Both the position numbers and the translations under genes were made by a program. Positions 8,010-16,521 of a stretch of 64,000 bases of DNA are shown here, piece after piece; position 1 is the first letter of the stretch; each line of letters opens with the position of its first letter. The notes below the pieces were generated by a model. It was not told the origin of the DNA. It saw nothing but the letters and a program-made list of their open reading frames with translations, and searched no databases. The DNA is from Paenibacillus phytorum. GTDB taxonomy: Bacteria > Bacillota > Bacilli > Paenibacillales > NBRC-103111. The stretch lies in the NCBI RefSeq assembly GCF_013141715.1, contig NZ_WHOA01000019.1, positions 1-64,000 on the forward strand, written 5' to 3'.

Positions 8010-8849
8010 ATGAGATCTATAAATCAACTTGCTACCGGAGTGGTCGTTCGCATTCCTTTACTCCTATGGTCTGTTGCAGTTATTTTTCCAATCGTCTGGA
8101 TGCTAATCAGTGCGTTAAAGTCGAATGCCGAAATTTTCGCTTCGCCATGGGGATTGCCCGAGATATTCAACTATGCTAATTTTACCAAAGCATGGACAGA
8201 ATATCATATTGGAAAAAGCTTTTTTAACTCGGTGATGGTGACAGGGATCGGAACGGTGCTAAATTTGGCTTTGGCTGTACCGACTGCTTATGCGATTGAG
8301 AGAGTGAACTTCCGCGGAAGCGTCATCCTGCATAATATCTATTTGTCTGCCATGATGATTCCCATGGTCTTAGGCTGGATACCTCTCTTTTTCATGCTGA
8401 TGAAGTTTCATATGCTGAATAATTTAATTGGGCTGGCTGTTGTATATGCGGTCATTAAATTGCCTTTCAGCATCTTTATACTCACCAGCTTTATCGGGAG
8501 CATTCCCAAGGAGCTGGAAGAATCAGCGACCATGGATGGGTTGTCGCCATATGGGGTCTTGTTCCGCATCGTTACGCCTTTGGCCATGACGGGAATTGTC
8601 ACGGTAACGATTATGAATGCGATCCAATTTTGGAACGAATATTTTATGGCCCTTATCTTTTTGCAGTCGCAAGAAAACTATACCCTTGGCGTAGCGATGG
8701 ACTTTTTAAATAAAAAAGCGCAATATCAAAATGAGTGGGGGAGCCTATTTGCAGGACTGTCAGTGTCCATGGTTCCTGTTCTGATCTTGTACGCTTTTTT
8801 CCAGCGGCATATCGTACGTGGTATGATTGAAGGAGCTGTCAAAGGATAG
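8010..8849 (+). CDS. ABC sugar transporter permease, MalG/UgpE type
   Basis: 279-residue CUT1 permease of the MalG class. It has an N-terminal TM (residues ~12-34), the PxxF-type beginning of the transmembrane domain, and an EAA loop ELEESATMDGLSPYGVLFRI near residue 170, where Ser replaces the usual second Ala. The C-terminus (QRHIVRGMIEGAVKG) is the typical MalG ending. Start ATG 8010 follows AGGAGA 5 bp upstream. It is the second membrane subunit of the amino-sugar importer. Confidence 0.92.
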   Translation: MRSINQLATGVVVRIPLLLWSVAVIFPIVWMLISALKSNAEIFASPWGLPEIFNYANFTKAWTEYHIGKSFFNSVMVTGIGTVLNLALAVPTAYAIERVNFRGSVILHNIYLSAMMIPMVLGWIPLFFMLMKFHMLNNLIGLAVVYAVIKLPFSIFILTSFIGSIPKELEESATMDGLSPYGVLFRIVTPLAMTGIVTVTIMNAIQFWNEYFMALIFLQSQENYTLGVAMDFLNKKAQYQNEWGSLFAGLSVSMVPVLILYAFFQRHIVRGMIEGAVKG

Positions 8850-8876
8850 TTTTTGAAAACGGAGGTAGTGTGAGGA

Positions 8877-9752
8877 ATGGCTGACAATCATCTTGCCCAA
8901 TCGCTTTCGGGAGGTTTAATCATGCTCAAGGAAATGGCTGAGCAATTACCTCCTTCCGAAAGAAAAATTGCCTTGTATATCATAGAGAATCCCCATGAGG
9001 CGATTCGGTGTACTGCCAATGAATTAGGAGAATTGAGCTCTACTAGCGCTTCTGCGGTCATTCGGCTTTGCAAATCTCTCGGACTTGGCGGATTACAGGA
9101 ATTGAAGCTTCGGGTCGCCGGCGACATGCGCAAATCCAATAAAGAGGGCTTTACTGATTTTCAGCCCAATGAACCGCAGCCATCGATTGTGCAGAAAGTA
9201 ACGGCCAATAGCATCCAAGCTTTGCTAGAGACTGCGGAAATCATGAATTATGATTCATTGTCGAAAGCAGTGGAAGCACTAATACGAGCCAAAAGCATTC
9301 ATTTTTATGGTGTAGGTGCATCTGCCGTTATCGCTCAGGATGCGCAGTTGAAGTTTGTTCGTATCAACAAATGTACAACGTCGAGTACGGATTTCCATCT
9401 TTCAGCGATGCTCGTCGCCCAGTCAAGTAAGGATGATGTTGTCGTAGGCATTTCATTCTCGGGAGAAACGTTTGAAGTTGCCAAAATTTTGGAGCTGGCC
9501 AAAGAGAAGGACGCAACGACGATCAGCTTAACGAGCTACGGATTATCACCGCTCAGCGAAATTGCAGACGTTAATCTGTACGTTTCCGCCAAACAGGAAC
9601 AGGTATTCCGAAGCGCCGCCACTTCTTCGCGTCTTGCTCAGCTTCAATTCATCGATATTTTATTTATGTGTGTGTTAACGAGCCAGTACGAGGCATCCAT
9701 TCAAAAGCTGGATGAGGTTCGTATGGGGATTAATTTCATTAAGCAAAATTGA
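8877..9752 (+). CDS. MurR/RpiR-family transcriptional regulator
   Basis: 291 residues. The N-terminal helix-turn-helix of the RpiR family (~1-80) includes LPPSERKIALYIIENP and SSTSASAVIRLCKSLG. The C-terminal SIS sugar-phosphate-binding domain (~125-260) has FYGVGASAVIAQDAQLKF and ISFSGETFEV. RpiR regulators sense phosphosugars, and with murQ and a kinase in the operon the likely effector is MurNAc-6-P or GlcNAc-6-P. It is the last gene of the operon, 27 bp after the permease. The palindrome at 3576-3596 is the best candidate operator. Confidence 0.92.
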   Translation: MADNHLAQSLSGGLIMLKEMAEQLPPSERKIALYIIENPHEAIRCTANELGELSSTSASAVIRLCKSLGLGGLQELKLRVAGDMRKSNKEGFTDFQPNEPQPSIVQKVTANSIQALLETAEIMNYDSLSKAVEALIRAKSIHFYGVGASAVIAQDAQLKFVRINKCTTSSTDFHLSAMLVAQSSKDDVVVGISFSGETFEVAKILELAKEKDATTISLTSYGLSPLSEIADVNLYVSAKQEQVFRSAATSSRLAQLQFIDILFMCVLTSQYEASIQKLDEVRMGINFIKQN

Positions 9753-9817
9753 ATATTCACTATGTTTGAAAAAAAAACGCTTCTCGTAGTATCGGGAGGC
9801 GGGTTTCGAATAATAAA

Positions 9818-9831
9818 TGAAAGCGGTTACT
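9818..9831 (+). promoter_or_regulatory. CcpA-type cre site
   Basis: TGAAAGCGGTTACT differs from the cre consensus TGWAARCGYTWNCW only by G instead of Y at the ninth position. It lies 25 bp upstream of the secreted enzyme's ATG, where bound CcpA would block transcription when preferred sugars are present. Prediction by pattern only. Confidence 0.55.
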
Positions 9832-9856
9832 AAGGTAAATAGAGAGGAGAAAGAAG

Positions 9857-12800
9857 ATGAACAAAAAAAGTAAGATAGGCAGCAAAATAGCTCTATCAAT
9901 CATGTTGGTTTTTGCTCTGGTGTTTAACTTAGTGTCCATGACGATTGCTCCGGTTCAGGTAAAGGCGACAACCAATCAAGAGTTTGTTGAATCTTTCGAA
10001 AATGGATTTGCCCCTGGTGGTTGGAGAAATATTAACCATAATAATCCTAATAGAGATACTCTGGTTGACGCAACATATATAACGACTGTAGCGTCAGCAG
10101 CAAATCCTCTCGGGACACCAGTGTTCTATCCAAATCCTTCAGGTTCAAAAACATCAAGCGCATTTATTCAAAAGAAATTCTTAACTGCAGGTACAGGTAT
10201 AGTTTCAGTTTCGTTCTATGATACTGCGACTAATATCGCTGCAGGAACGTTAAACCAATTTAATATTTATAATTCTGATAATGCTTCTTTTAATAACGGT
10301 TATGTTCCTGGAGCAAATAATTTGGTTGGTCTTGGAATATCGGCAGCAAATACATACCAAATGAGAACTGGTACCGGTGGCACTTATATAAATACAGCTG
10401 TCACAAGAACAACCGGATGGCATACGTTTAAATTTGATGTTGATTCAACAGGTACAACTGTTTATTTGGATGGTACTCAGGTTGGTACACATTCTGGTGT
10501 AACAAGCTTTGATACGATCGATATGGGTGATATTTGGACGAATAGCGCTGTCCAAATGTATTACGATAATCTTCAGGTTAAAATGGGAAGCATACCAAAT
10601 GCGTCTTTAAGCGCAATTAATGTTGACGGAACTCCTATAAGCGGATTCTTGCCAAACATTTTTAATTATAATGTTCAAGTACCAACTGCAACTCCTATTC
10701 CTACAGTAACAGTAACTACAACAGATCCTAATGCAACTAAAACAATTACTCAAGCAACTGCTGTACCAGGAAAAGCTACAATTTTAGTAACATCCGAAGA
10801 TGGTACAGTAACAAAAACGTATACAGTTAACTTTAAATTACCGCAGCCAGTGTATGAATTTTTTGATGACTTTAAGTATACAAGTCATACAGACCCTAAA
10901 TTAGCGGCACATAATTGGGTACTGCAAGACGGCGATGGCATGAGACCTGGTGACTTAGCGATACAGTGGAAAGCTTCTAATTTTAGATTTGGTACAGGTC
11001 CTGCCGATACTGCGTTTCCTAATGAAACGGACATTATGACCATTTCAGCTACAGCAACAGGAACACCAAGCACTTCATCTAATGCTCAAATCAGAGAAGC
11101 ATATGAAAAGTTTGGAGACGGTATTTATTCATCAAGGATTTATTTTACGGACACGCCAATTACGGGTCCTAATGCAAAAGATAAGATCGTTGAAACGTTC
11201 TTCCCGATTAACAGAAATCAATATATCGGTTGGCAAGGCTACAGTGAAGCAGACTTTGAATATTTACCAAACGATGGTTGGGGAGCTTCCACTAACGGTC
11301 CTGCCATGTATTTTACATCCTGGGGGCCATATACGTTAAGTTCTACAGGATCACAAGTGAACGTTCAGAATCAGTCTACCAACAAAGTACAAAGCTATCA
11401 GGGCTGGCATACTTATACAATCGTTGTGAGAAATGGTTTTAATTATTATTACATTGACGGACAGTTGATGGCGTCTCACGGTCAACCAGCTGGCGGTGCA
11501 GATAGCCCGATGGCTCCTGCGTATAACCTGTGGTTTTTGAAAGGCGGAATCAATAGTAATACGACGCCTCGTACTTACGAACAATACGTTTCATGGTTGT
11601 ATTATACAAATGATTTATCAGCATTCGTTACTACAGGTGCTGCAGGTACTACAGCTCCAGCAAATATTTCATCAACAGTTGAAGCGAACGTTTTAACTAA
11701 TGTAAATACTTACAAAGGACAAAGTAAAGATTTTGTTGACACGGTCCCTAACCCTATCGTAACGGCAAGTACTATTAAAGTGAATGGAACAGAATTAAGT
11801 GGATTTGCTCCAGGCGCAACCGAATATACCGTGCCTACAACAGGCACTACAGTTCCAACCGTTACAGAGACTGCAACAGACAGCCTTGCAAGTGTGACAG
11901 TCATACCTGCGACAAGCATTCCAGGTACAACAACGGTGATGGTTCAATCCACAGATCTGGTATTGAATACAACCTACCATATTAACTTTACTGCGGCAGG
12001 AAGCACAGAAGTTGCACCGCCTGTAGCAAGTGTAGGAAACGGTGCGTTCGTTCAAGGTTTCAATGTAGCGCTTAGCGCTCCAATCAACAGCGGAGCTAAA
12101 ATTTACTACACAACAGATGGTACAACTCCAACAACAAGCTCGACAGCATACACTGGACCAATTTCAATTGCAGGCACTTATAAACCTACGATGAATACAA
12201 TAAAGGCTATTGCCGTTCTTTCCGGTAATACAAGTAGTGTGGCAACCTTTAAATATGCCACCTTGCCTTTGACGCCGCAAGTCGTCGCAGCGCCTGTAAT
12301 CTCTCCAAATGGAGGTACATTTGCTGGTTCGGCAACAGTTACAATTACGGATACAGCAACCAGTGTTGCAATTAAAGGTTCGGATATTTACTATACGACA
12401 GACGGAAGTGACCCAACTACAAGCGCTACACGAATTCTATATACAGCTCCTTTCGCATTATCAAGCACGAAGACGGTTAAAGCGGTTGCAACCTTCCCAG
12501 GTGTAACACCAAGTAATGGTGTTGTTAGTGCTAGCTTCACGGTTACTGCTCCACAAGTTGCTGCACCTACAGCAACACCTTCTGCTGGAACGTACGCGGA
12601 AGCACAAAGTGTAACGCTTAGCAGCACTACACCAAGTGCAACCATATACTACACAACGAATGGAAGCACACCAACAACAGGTTCAATACTATACACAGGA
12701 CCTATAAATGTATCAAGCAGTATGACAATTAATGCTATAGCAACAGCAACTAACAAGACAAACAGTGCTGTGTCACAATTTGCATATGTTATCATGCAAC

Positions 12801-13822
12801 CAGCAGCAACACCTACAGCAACACCTGACCCAATTGCAGGAGCAATAACAACTACAACAAACGTATCACTTTCTACAACAACATCAAATGCTATAATTTA
12901 TTACACAACAGACGGAAGTACACCAAGTACGTCATCACCTATGTATACAGAACCGTTTACTTTACCGGTAGGAAGTGTAACAGTTAAAGCGATAGCAGTA
13001 GCAAGCGGTATGGCAGATAGCGCTGTGGGAACATTCACTTATACTGTGAATCCACAAGAAATGACACCACCGGTAACGACAGCGAATATGACACCAGCCG
13101 TGCCGGATGGACTGAATGGATGGTATGTACATCCTATAACGCTAAACCTAAGCGCTTCCGACAGCATATCGGGTGTAGCAAAGACGGAGTACAGTCTGGA
13201 TGGAGGAGCTACGTGGCAAAGCTATACGTCGCCTGTAACGTTCAGTCAAGACGGCGAATATGCCGTGAGCTACCGTTCAATAGACAATGCCGGCAACATA
13301 GAAATGCCGGAGTTCGTCAGCTTCAAACTGGACGCGATTGCTCCGACAATCTCCGTCACTGGATTGGTGTACGGTACGTATAGCGACTCCGTGGACATCT
13401 CGCCAATCATTGCATTGAGCGATGACCTGTCCGGGGTTGACAACAGCAAAACTACAGTGACGTTGGATACGCACGCGGTGCAGCAAGGGACAACGATTCC
13501 TCTTTATACGCTGCCTCTCGGTTTGCATGAATGGATCGTTACTTCGGTCGATCTGGCGGGGAACACAGGGAGCCAAACGATATTATTTCAGACAACAACT
13601 AACTCCAATTCCTTAAAGGCATTAGTTACGCGCTTTGCGAATGCCGGATGGATCGATAACGCGGGTATCGCGAATAGTTTGCAAAGTAAACTTAGTAAAG
13701 GCAATTTAGAGGCATTTATAAATGAGCTAGAGGCCCAGAGTGGAAAACATATAACAACGGAAGCATCAACGTATTTGCTGCGGGACGCGCAAGCGATTCT
13801 GCTGAGTTCAAATCATCAATAA
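9857..13822 (+). CDS. Secreted multimodular GH16-like glycoside hydrolase
   Basis: 1321 residues with a signal peptide (~1-38) after a strong GAGGAG site. Order of modules: LamG/ConA-like domain (~40-250); cadherin-like beta-sandwich (~250-330); jelly-roll GH16-like domain (~335-600) containing EADFE at ~464-468, the ExDxE arrangement of GH16 catalytic residues; a second cadherin-like domain (~630-720); four chitobiase C-terminal-type repeats (~725-1085) each with IYYTT(D/N)G; an OmpL47-type domain (~1090-1190); and a FIMAH-like C-terminal domain (~1250-1321). The N-terminal two-thirds is AT-rich and Thr/Ala-rich, while the last ~750 bp is more GC-rich. That last part nearly matches the 3' end of the gene at 25830, pointing to module exchange. 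Exact substrate unknown; a beta-glucan or galactan-type polysaccharide is possible. Confidence 0.8.
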   Translation: MNKKSKIGSKIALSIMLVFALVFNLVSMTIAPVQVKATTNQEFVESFENGFAPGGWRNINHNNPNRDTLVDATYITTVASAANPLGTPVFYPNPSGSKTSSAFIQKKFLTAGTGIVSVSFYDTATNIAAGTLNQFNIYNSDNASFNNGYVPGANNLVGLGISAANTYQMRTGTGGTYINTAVTRTTGWHTFKFDVDSTGTTVYLDGTQVGTHSGVTSFDTIDMGDIWTNSAVQMYYDNLQVKMGSIPNASLSAINVDGTPISGFLPNIFNYNVQVPTATPIPTVTVTTTDPNATKTITQATAVPGKATILVTSEDGTVTKTYTVNFKLPQPVYEFFDDFKYTSHTDPKLAAHNWVLQDGDGMRPGDLAIQWKASNFRFGTGPADTAFPNETDIMTISATATGTPSTSSNAQIREAYEKFGDGIYSSRIYFTDTPITGPNAKDKIVETFFPINRNQYIGWQGYSEADFEYLPNDGWGASTNGPAMYFTSWGPYTLSSTGSQVNVQNQSTNKVQSYQGWHTYTIVVRNGFNYYYIDGQLMASHGQPAGGADSPMAPAYNLWFLKGGINSNTTPRTYEQYVSWLYYTNDLSAFVTTGAAGTTAPANISSTVEANVLTNVNTYKGQSKDFVDTVPNPIVTASTIKVNGTELSGFAPGATEYTVPTTGTTVPTVTETATDSLASVTVIPATSIPGTTTVMVQSTDLVLNTTYHINFTAAGSTEVAPPVASVGNGAFVQGFNVALSAPINSGAKIYYTTDGTTPTTSSTAYTGPISIAGTYKPTMNTIKAIAVLSGNTSSVATFKYATLPLTPQVVAAPVISPNGGTFAGSATVTITDTATSVAIKGSDIYYTTDGSDPTTSATRILYTAPFALSSTKTVKAVATFPGVTPSNGVVSASFTVTAPQVAAPTATPSAGTYAEAQSVTLSSTTPSATIYYTTNGSTPTTGSILYTGPINVSSSMTINAIATATNKTNSAVSQFAYVIMQPAATPTATPDPIAGAITTTTNVSLSTTTSNAIIYYTTDGSTPSTSSPMYTEPFTLPVGSVTVKAIAVASGMADSAVGTFTYTVNPQEMTPPVTTANMTPAVPDGLNGWYVHPITLNLSASDSISGVAKTEYSLDGGATWQSYTSPVTFSQDGEYAVSYRSIDNAGNIEMPEFVSFKLDAIAPTISVTGLVYGTYSDSVDISPIIALSDDLSGVDNSKTTVTLDTHAVQQGTTIPLYTLPLGLHEWIVTSVDLAGNTGSQTILFQTTTNSNSLKALVTRFANAGWIDNAGIANSLQSKLSKGNLEAFINELEAQSGKHITTEASTYLLRDAQAILLSSNHQ

Positions 13823-13848
13823 AGCAAGGCGAAAAGATTTCTTTTATT

Positions 13849-13871
13849 GAGCAGGAGATATTCTCCTGCTC
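13849..13871 (+). terminator. Stem-loop terminator after the GH16-like gene
   Basis: GAGCAGGAG (13849-13857), a 5-base loop and CTCCTGCTC (13863-13871), followed by TTATTATG. Its stem is identical to the one in repeat copy 1. Confidence 0.6.
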
Positions 13872-13931
13872 TTATTATGCTGTGGATGACAAGAAAGCAA
13901 CTTCTATAATTAGCAAAAGGAGGTCGGGATT

Positions 13932-14132
13932 ATGAATAGTTACTACTGCATCGAATGTAATTTGGTACATGTAAGGTCTTTTTTACCAAAGGAATCGATT
14001 TTTAAATCTGGCTTCCATTATGTTAATTCAACTTTGTATCATGTTGGTTTATGTCGTAAAACACAAACTAACCTATTATGGATGGGAGACACCAGCACCA
14101 ATGTATGCTTGCATGCGGGAAGGGCTCTCTAG
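13932..14132 (+). CDS. Small Cys-rich ORF inside the repeat, probably decaying
   Basis: 66 codons from an ATG placed 8 bp after AAAGGAGGT, the best ribosome site in the neighbourhood. It begins MNSYYCIECNLVHV: a CxxC pair at residues 6-9, with further Cys/His later (FHYVN, YHVGLCRK, NVCLHAG). The pattern could bind zinc, but I recognise no family. Comparison with copy 1 shows a 1-bp indel near codon 60 (TTGCATGCGGG here, TTGCAAGGGG there); in copy 1's frame the protein would end ...GEGLSRLA. So one or both copies are damaged. Whether it is expressed is unknown. Confidence 0.4.
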   Translation: MNSYYCIECNLVHVRSFLPKESIFKSGFHYVNSTLYHVGLCRKTQTNLLWMGDTSTNVCLHAGRAL

Positions 14133-14264
14133 ACTAGCCTAAATAGCGTCTCGCAGAATGGCAAAAAGGTTGAAAAAAATTCAACCTTATACGGATACAT
14201 ATTTATACATACAATTAAGTCATCTTCATCAATATTTATTCGTAACGCCAGGAGGTAACACCCT

Positions 14265-15725
14265 ATGAGAATTATCTACTTAGATATCGATTCACTTCGT
14301 CCTGACCATATGAGTTGTTATGGCTATAACAGGAATACGACGCCGAATATCGATACCATTGCCTCAAGCGGGATGATCTTTAATAGCTGCTACACAGCAT
14401 CCTCCCCTTGCGTACCATCCAGGGCAAGCTTCATGTCTGGTAGGTTCGGCATTAACCATGGAACATTGACACACTGGGGGCCAGGAGGAGAGTTCCAGTA
14501 TCCGGAGGGAGACGGACATAGTGAGGAGATACCGTTCTTCACAAGACATTTACGCAACGCTGGCTACAAAACAATCACCTTCTCCACGTTCGGAGATCGG
14601 CACCATGCCTGGTGGTACTTTGCAGGATGGAACGAAGTACACACACACACGCTAAAGGAAGGGAACGAGAACGCAGATGAAGTAAACGCTTCCGTAATAC
14701 CTTGGCTGAAGCAGCACGGGAAGGAAGATAACTACTTCCTGCACATCCAATACTGGGATCCTCACTCTTTCTATACGTATCCAATTGAATATATGGAGCA
14801 GTTTAAGGATGAACCAGTGAAGCCTTTCCCGGATGAGGCTGAGATTGCAAATCAACAGCATCATAGCTTCCCTCGATCTGCGACATTCTTGCATTGGGGT
14901 AATAAATACCCAGCTACAATGCCGGAGCAAATTACGAATCGCTCGGATTTCAAGCATCTTATCGATGGTTATGACGGTGGAATCAGCTATATGGATAAAC
15001 ATGTTGGCGAGCTGCTGAACACACTTCGAGAGCTGGGCATTGAAGATGAAGTCTGTTTCATTATCAGCGCGGATCATGCAGAGTCGATGGGCGAGCAAGG
15101 CATTTATGTCGAGCACCCAAGCGCAACCGAAGCCGTCCATCATATACCGCTCATCATCAAAGTGCCCGGTGTTACCCAACCGGGGCAAGTGGTAGACGGC
15201 TTTGTCTACAACGTAGATGTGATTGCCACAATTACGGATCTGGTTGGACTTAAAGTTCCATCCGGCTGGGACGGCAAATCGTTCCTTCCGGCGCTCAAGG
15301 GCGAACATTGGCACGGCCGTGATTACTTGGTAATGGATCATGCACTATATGTGTGCCAGCGTGCAGTACGGGATGAGAAATGGTACTTCATCCGAACTTA
15401 CCATCCTGGCTTATACTTGCATTTTGATGAAGTCATTTTATATGACATGGTCAATGATCCGAATCAGACTCGCAATGTAGCGAGCGATTACCCAGACGTA
15501 GTGAAAGAAATGGATCACCGTCTAACCGCTTGGCTGCATGAACAGGCACGCAGACCAGACTATAAGGTAGATCCAATGCAGAAAGTACTGGAAACAGGTC
15601 CGTGGAAATATTTGAAAGCGGAAGACTGGGTGCGAAGATTGGAGCAGGCAGGTTGGAATGAAGCAGCAAACAACATCAAACGAAAATACCAGAGAGAAGC
15701 ACTGCAGCCTGCATATGACGGCTAA
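14265..15725 (+). CDS. Cys-type sulfatase (formylglycine-dependent)
   Basis: 486-residue sulfatase of the alkaline-phosphatase superfamily, start ATG 14265 after AGGAGGT. The N-terminal metal site begins YLDIDSLRPDH (residues 5-15). The sulfatase signature SPCVPSRASFMSGR has Cys49 in CxPSR, the residue converted to formylglycine. ISADHAESMGEQG (~267-279) supplies further metal ligands, and a C-terminal subdomain has DYLVMDHALY. No signal peptide is seen, so it would act in the cytoplasm on an imported sulfated compound. The following three genes encode an importer of the sulfonate/taurine type and are probably in the same operon. No formylglycine-generating enzyme is in the window. Substrate (sulfated sugar or simple organosulfate) unknown. 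Confidence 0.9.
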   Translation: MRIIYLDIDSLRPDHMSCYGYNRNTTPNIDTIASSGMIFNSCYTASSPCVPSRASFMSGRFGINHGTLTHWGPGGEFQYPEGDGHSEEIPFFTRHLRNAGYKTITFSTFGDRHHAWWYFAGWNEVHTHTLKEGNENADEVNASVIPWLKQHGKEDNYFLHIQYWDPHSFYTYPIEYMEQFKDEPVKPFPDEAEIANQQHHSFPRSATFLHWGNKYPATMPEQITNRSDFKHLIDGYDGGISYMDKHVGELLNTLRELGIEDEVCFIISADHAESMGEQGIYVEHPSATEAVHHIPLIIKVPGVTQPGQVVDGFVYNVDVIATITDLVGLKVPSGWDGKSFLPALKGEHWHGRDYLVMDHALYVCQRAVRDEKWYFIRTYHPGLYLHFDEVILYDMVNDPNQTRNVASDYPDVVKEMDHRLTAWLHEQARRPDYKVDPMQKVLETGPWKYLKAEDWVRRLEQAGWNEAANNIKRKYQREALQPAYDG

Positions 15726-15759
15726 TGATTTCTAATCGGACCAAGAAGGATGATATTAT

Positions 15760-16521
15760 ATGAAGAGATTCCCAAGCTGGCTTTTGACCGTCATTTCCAT
15801 CGTTATCGGAATTGTAGTATGGTACCTGCTTTCAGCCATACCTGCAGTTGGAGCGATTATCACGAGTCCAATAAGAGTTGTAAAAACATTGCTAGCCGAA
15901 ATTGAAAGCGGTCGTATGTTGTCGAATATATGGGCAAGTCTGCTGCGTGTCATTGGCGGCTTTTCGCTCGGATTAATTGTCGCGATTCCAGCCGCTTTCC
16001 TTATGGCGTGGTACGCCGTTGTCCGTGCGATTGTAGATCCTTGGATCCAATTTTTCCGCACGATTCCGCCTATCGCTTTAATCCCCCTCGTTATCGTTTC
16101 TCAAGGCGTAGGGGAATCTGCAAAGATCAGTGTTATTTTTGTGGCGACGTTCCTCGTAATGGTCATCTCGATCTTTCAGGGGGTTCGTAACGTCGATCCG
16201 ACGCTCATTCGTGCGGCAAGAGTCCTGGGTGCGACGGATAAGCACATTTTTCTGGAAGTCATTGTCCCGGCATCGTTTCCCTATATTCTTGTCGGAGTCA
16301 GGCTTGGCCTTGCCGCAGCTTGGACGACATTAGTAGCTGCTGAGCTCACAGGCGCAAGCAAAGGTTTAGGCAATATGATTATGGAAGCAAGCTTATACTT
16401 CCGAATGGATGTCGTTATTCTCGGCATTATGGTAATTGGCCTCATCGGATTAAGTATGGATAAGTTCGTACTCTTCTTAGAAAGGAAGCTGACAGGATGG
16501 CAGGAGCTCCGGCAAGGATAA
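15760..16521 (+). CDS. ABC transporter permease, SsuC/TauC/NrtB family
   Basis: 253-residue integral membrane subunit of the nitrate/sulfonate/taurine class. Its first TM is at residues ~7-27. The region PWIQFFRTIPPIALIPLVI is characteristic of the family, and the loop RAARVLGATDKHIFLEVIVPA (~150-170) is the ATPase-contact motif. Its 3' end overlaps the ATPase gene by 25 bp, showing translational coupling. It lies 34 bp after the sulfatase. Substrate probably an organosulfate, sulfonate or sulfated sugar, judged from the neighbouring sulfatase. Confidence 0.9.
   Translation: MKRFPSWLLTVISIVIGIVVWYLLSAIPAVGAIITSPIRVVKTLLAEIESGRMLSNIWASLLRVIGGFSLGLIVAIPAAFLMAWYAVVRAIVDPWIQFFRTIPPIALIPLVIVSQGVGESAKISVIFVATFLVMVISIFQGVRNVDPTLIRAARVLGATDKHIFLEVIVPASFPYILVGVRLGLAAAWTTLVAAELTGASKGLGNMIMEASLYFRMDVVILGIMVIGLIGLSMDKFVLFLERKLTGWQELRQG

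Larger units (their letters stand above)
13823..14230 (+). repeat. Repeat element copy 2 (fuller copy)
   Basis: Second copy of the element at 3118-3466. It begins at the stop codon of the GH16-like gene, carries the left hairpin (13849-13871), a 67-codon ORF with an excellent ribosome site, the GGGAGACACCAGCACCAATG block, a right hairpin (AAGGTTGAA...TTCAACCTT) and ends TTAAGTCATCTTCATC. It finishes 34 bp before the sulfatase start and may therefore influence that gene's leader. Confidence 0.75.
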
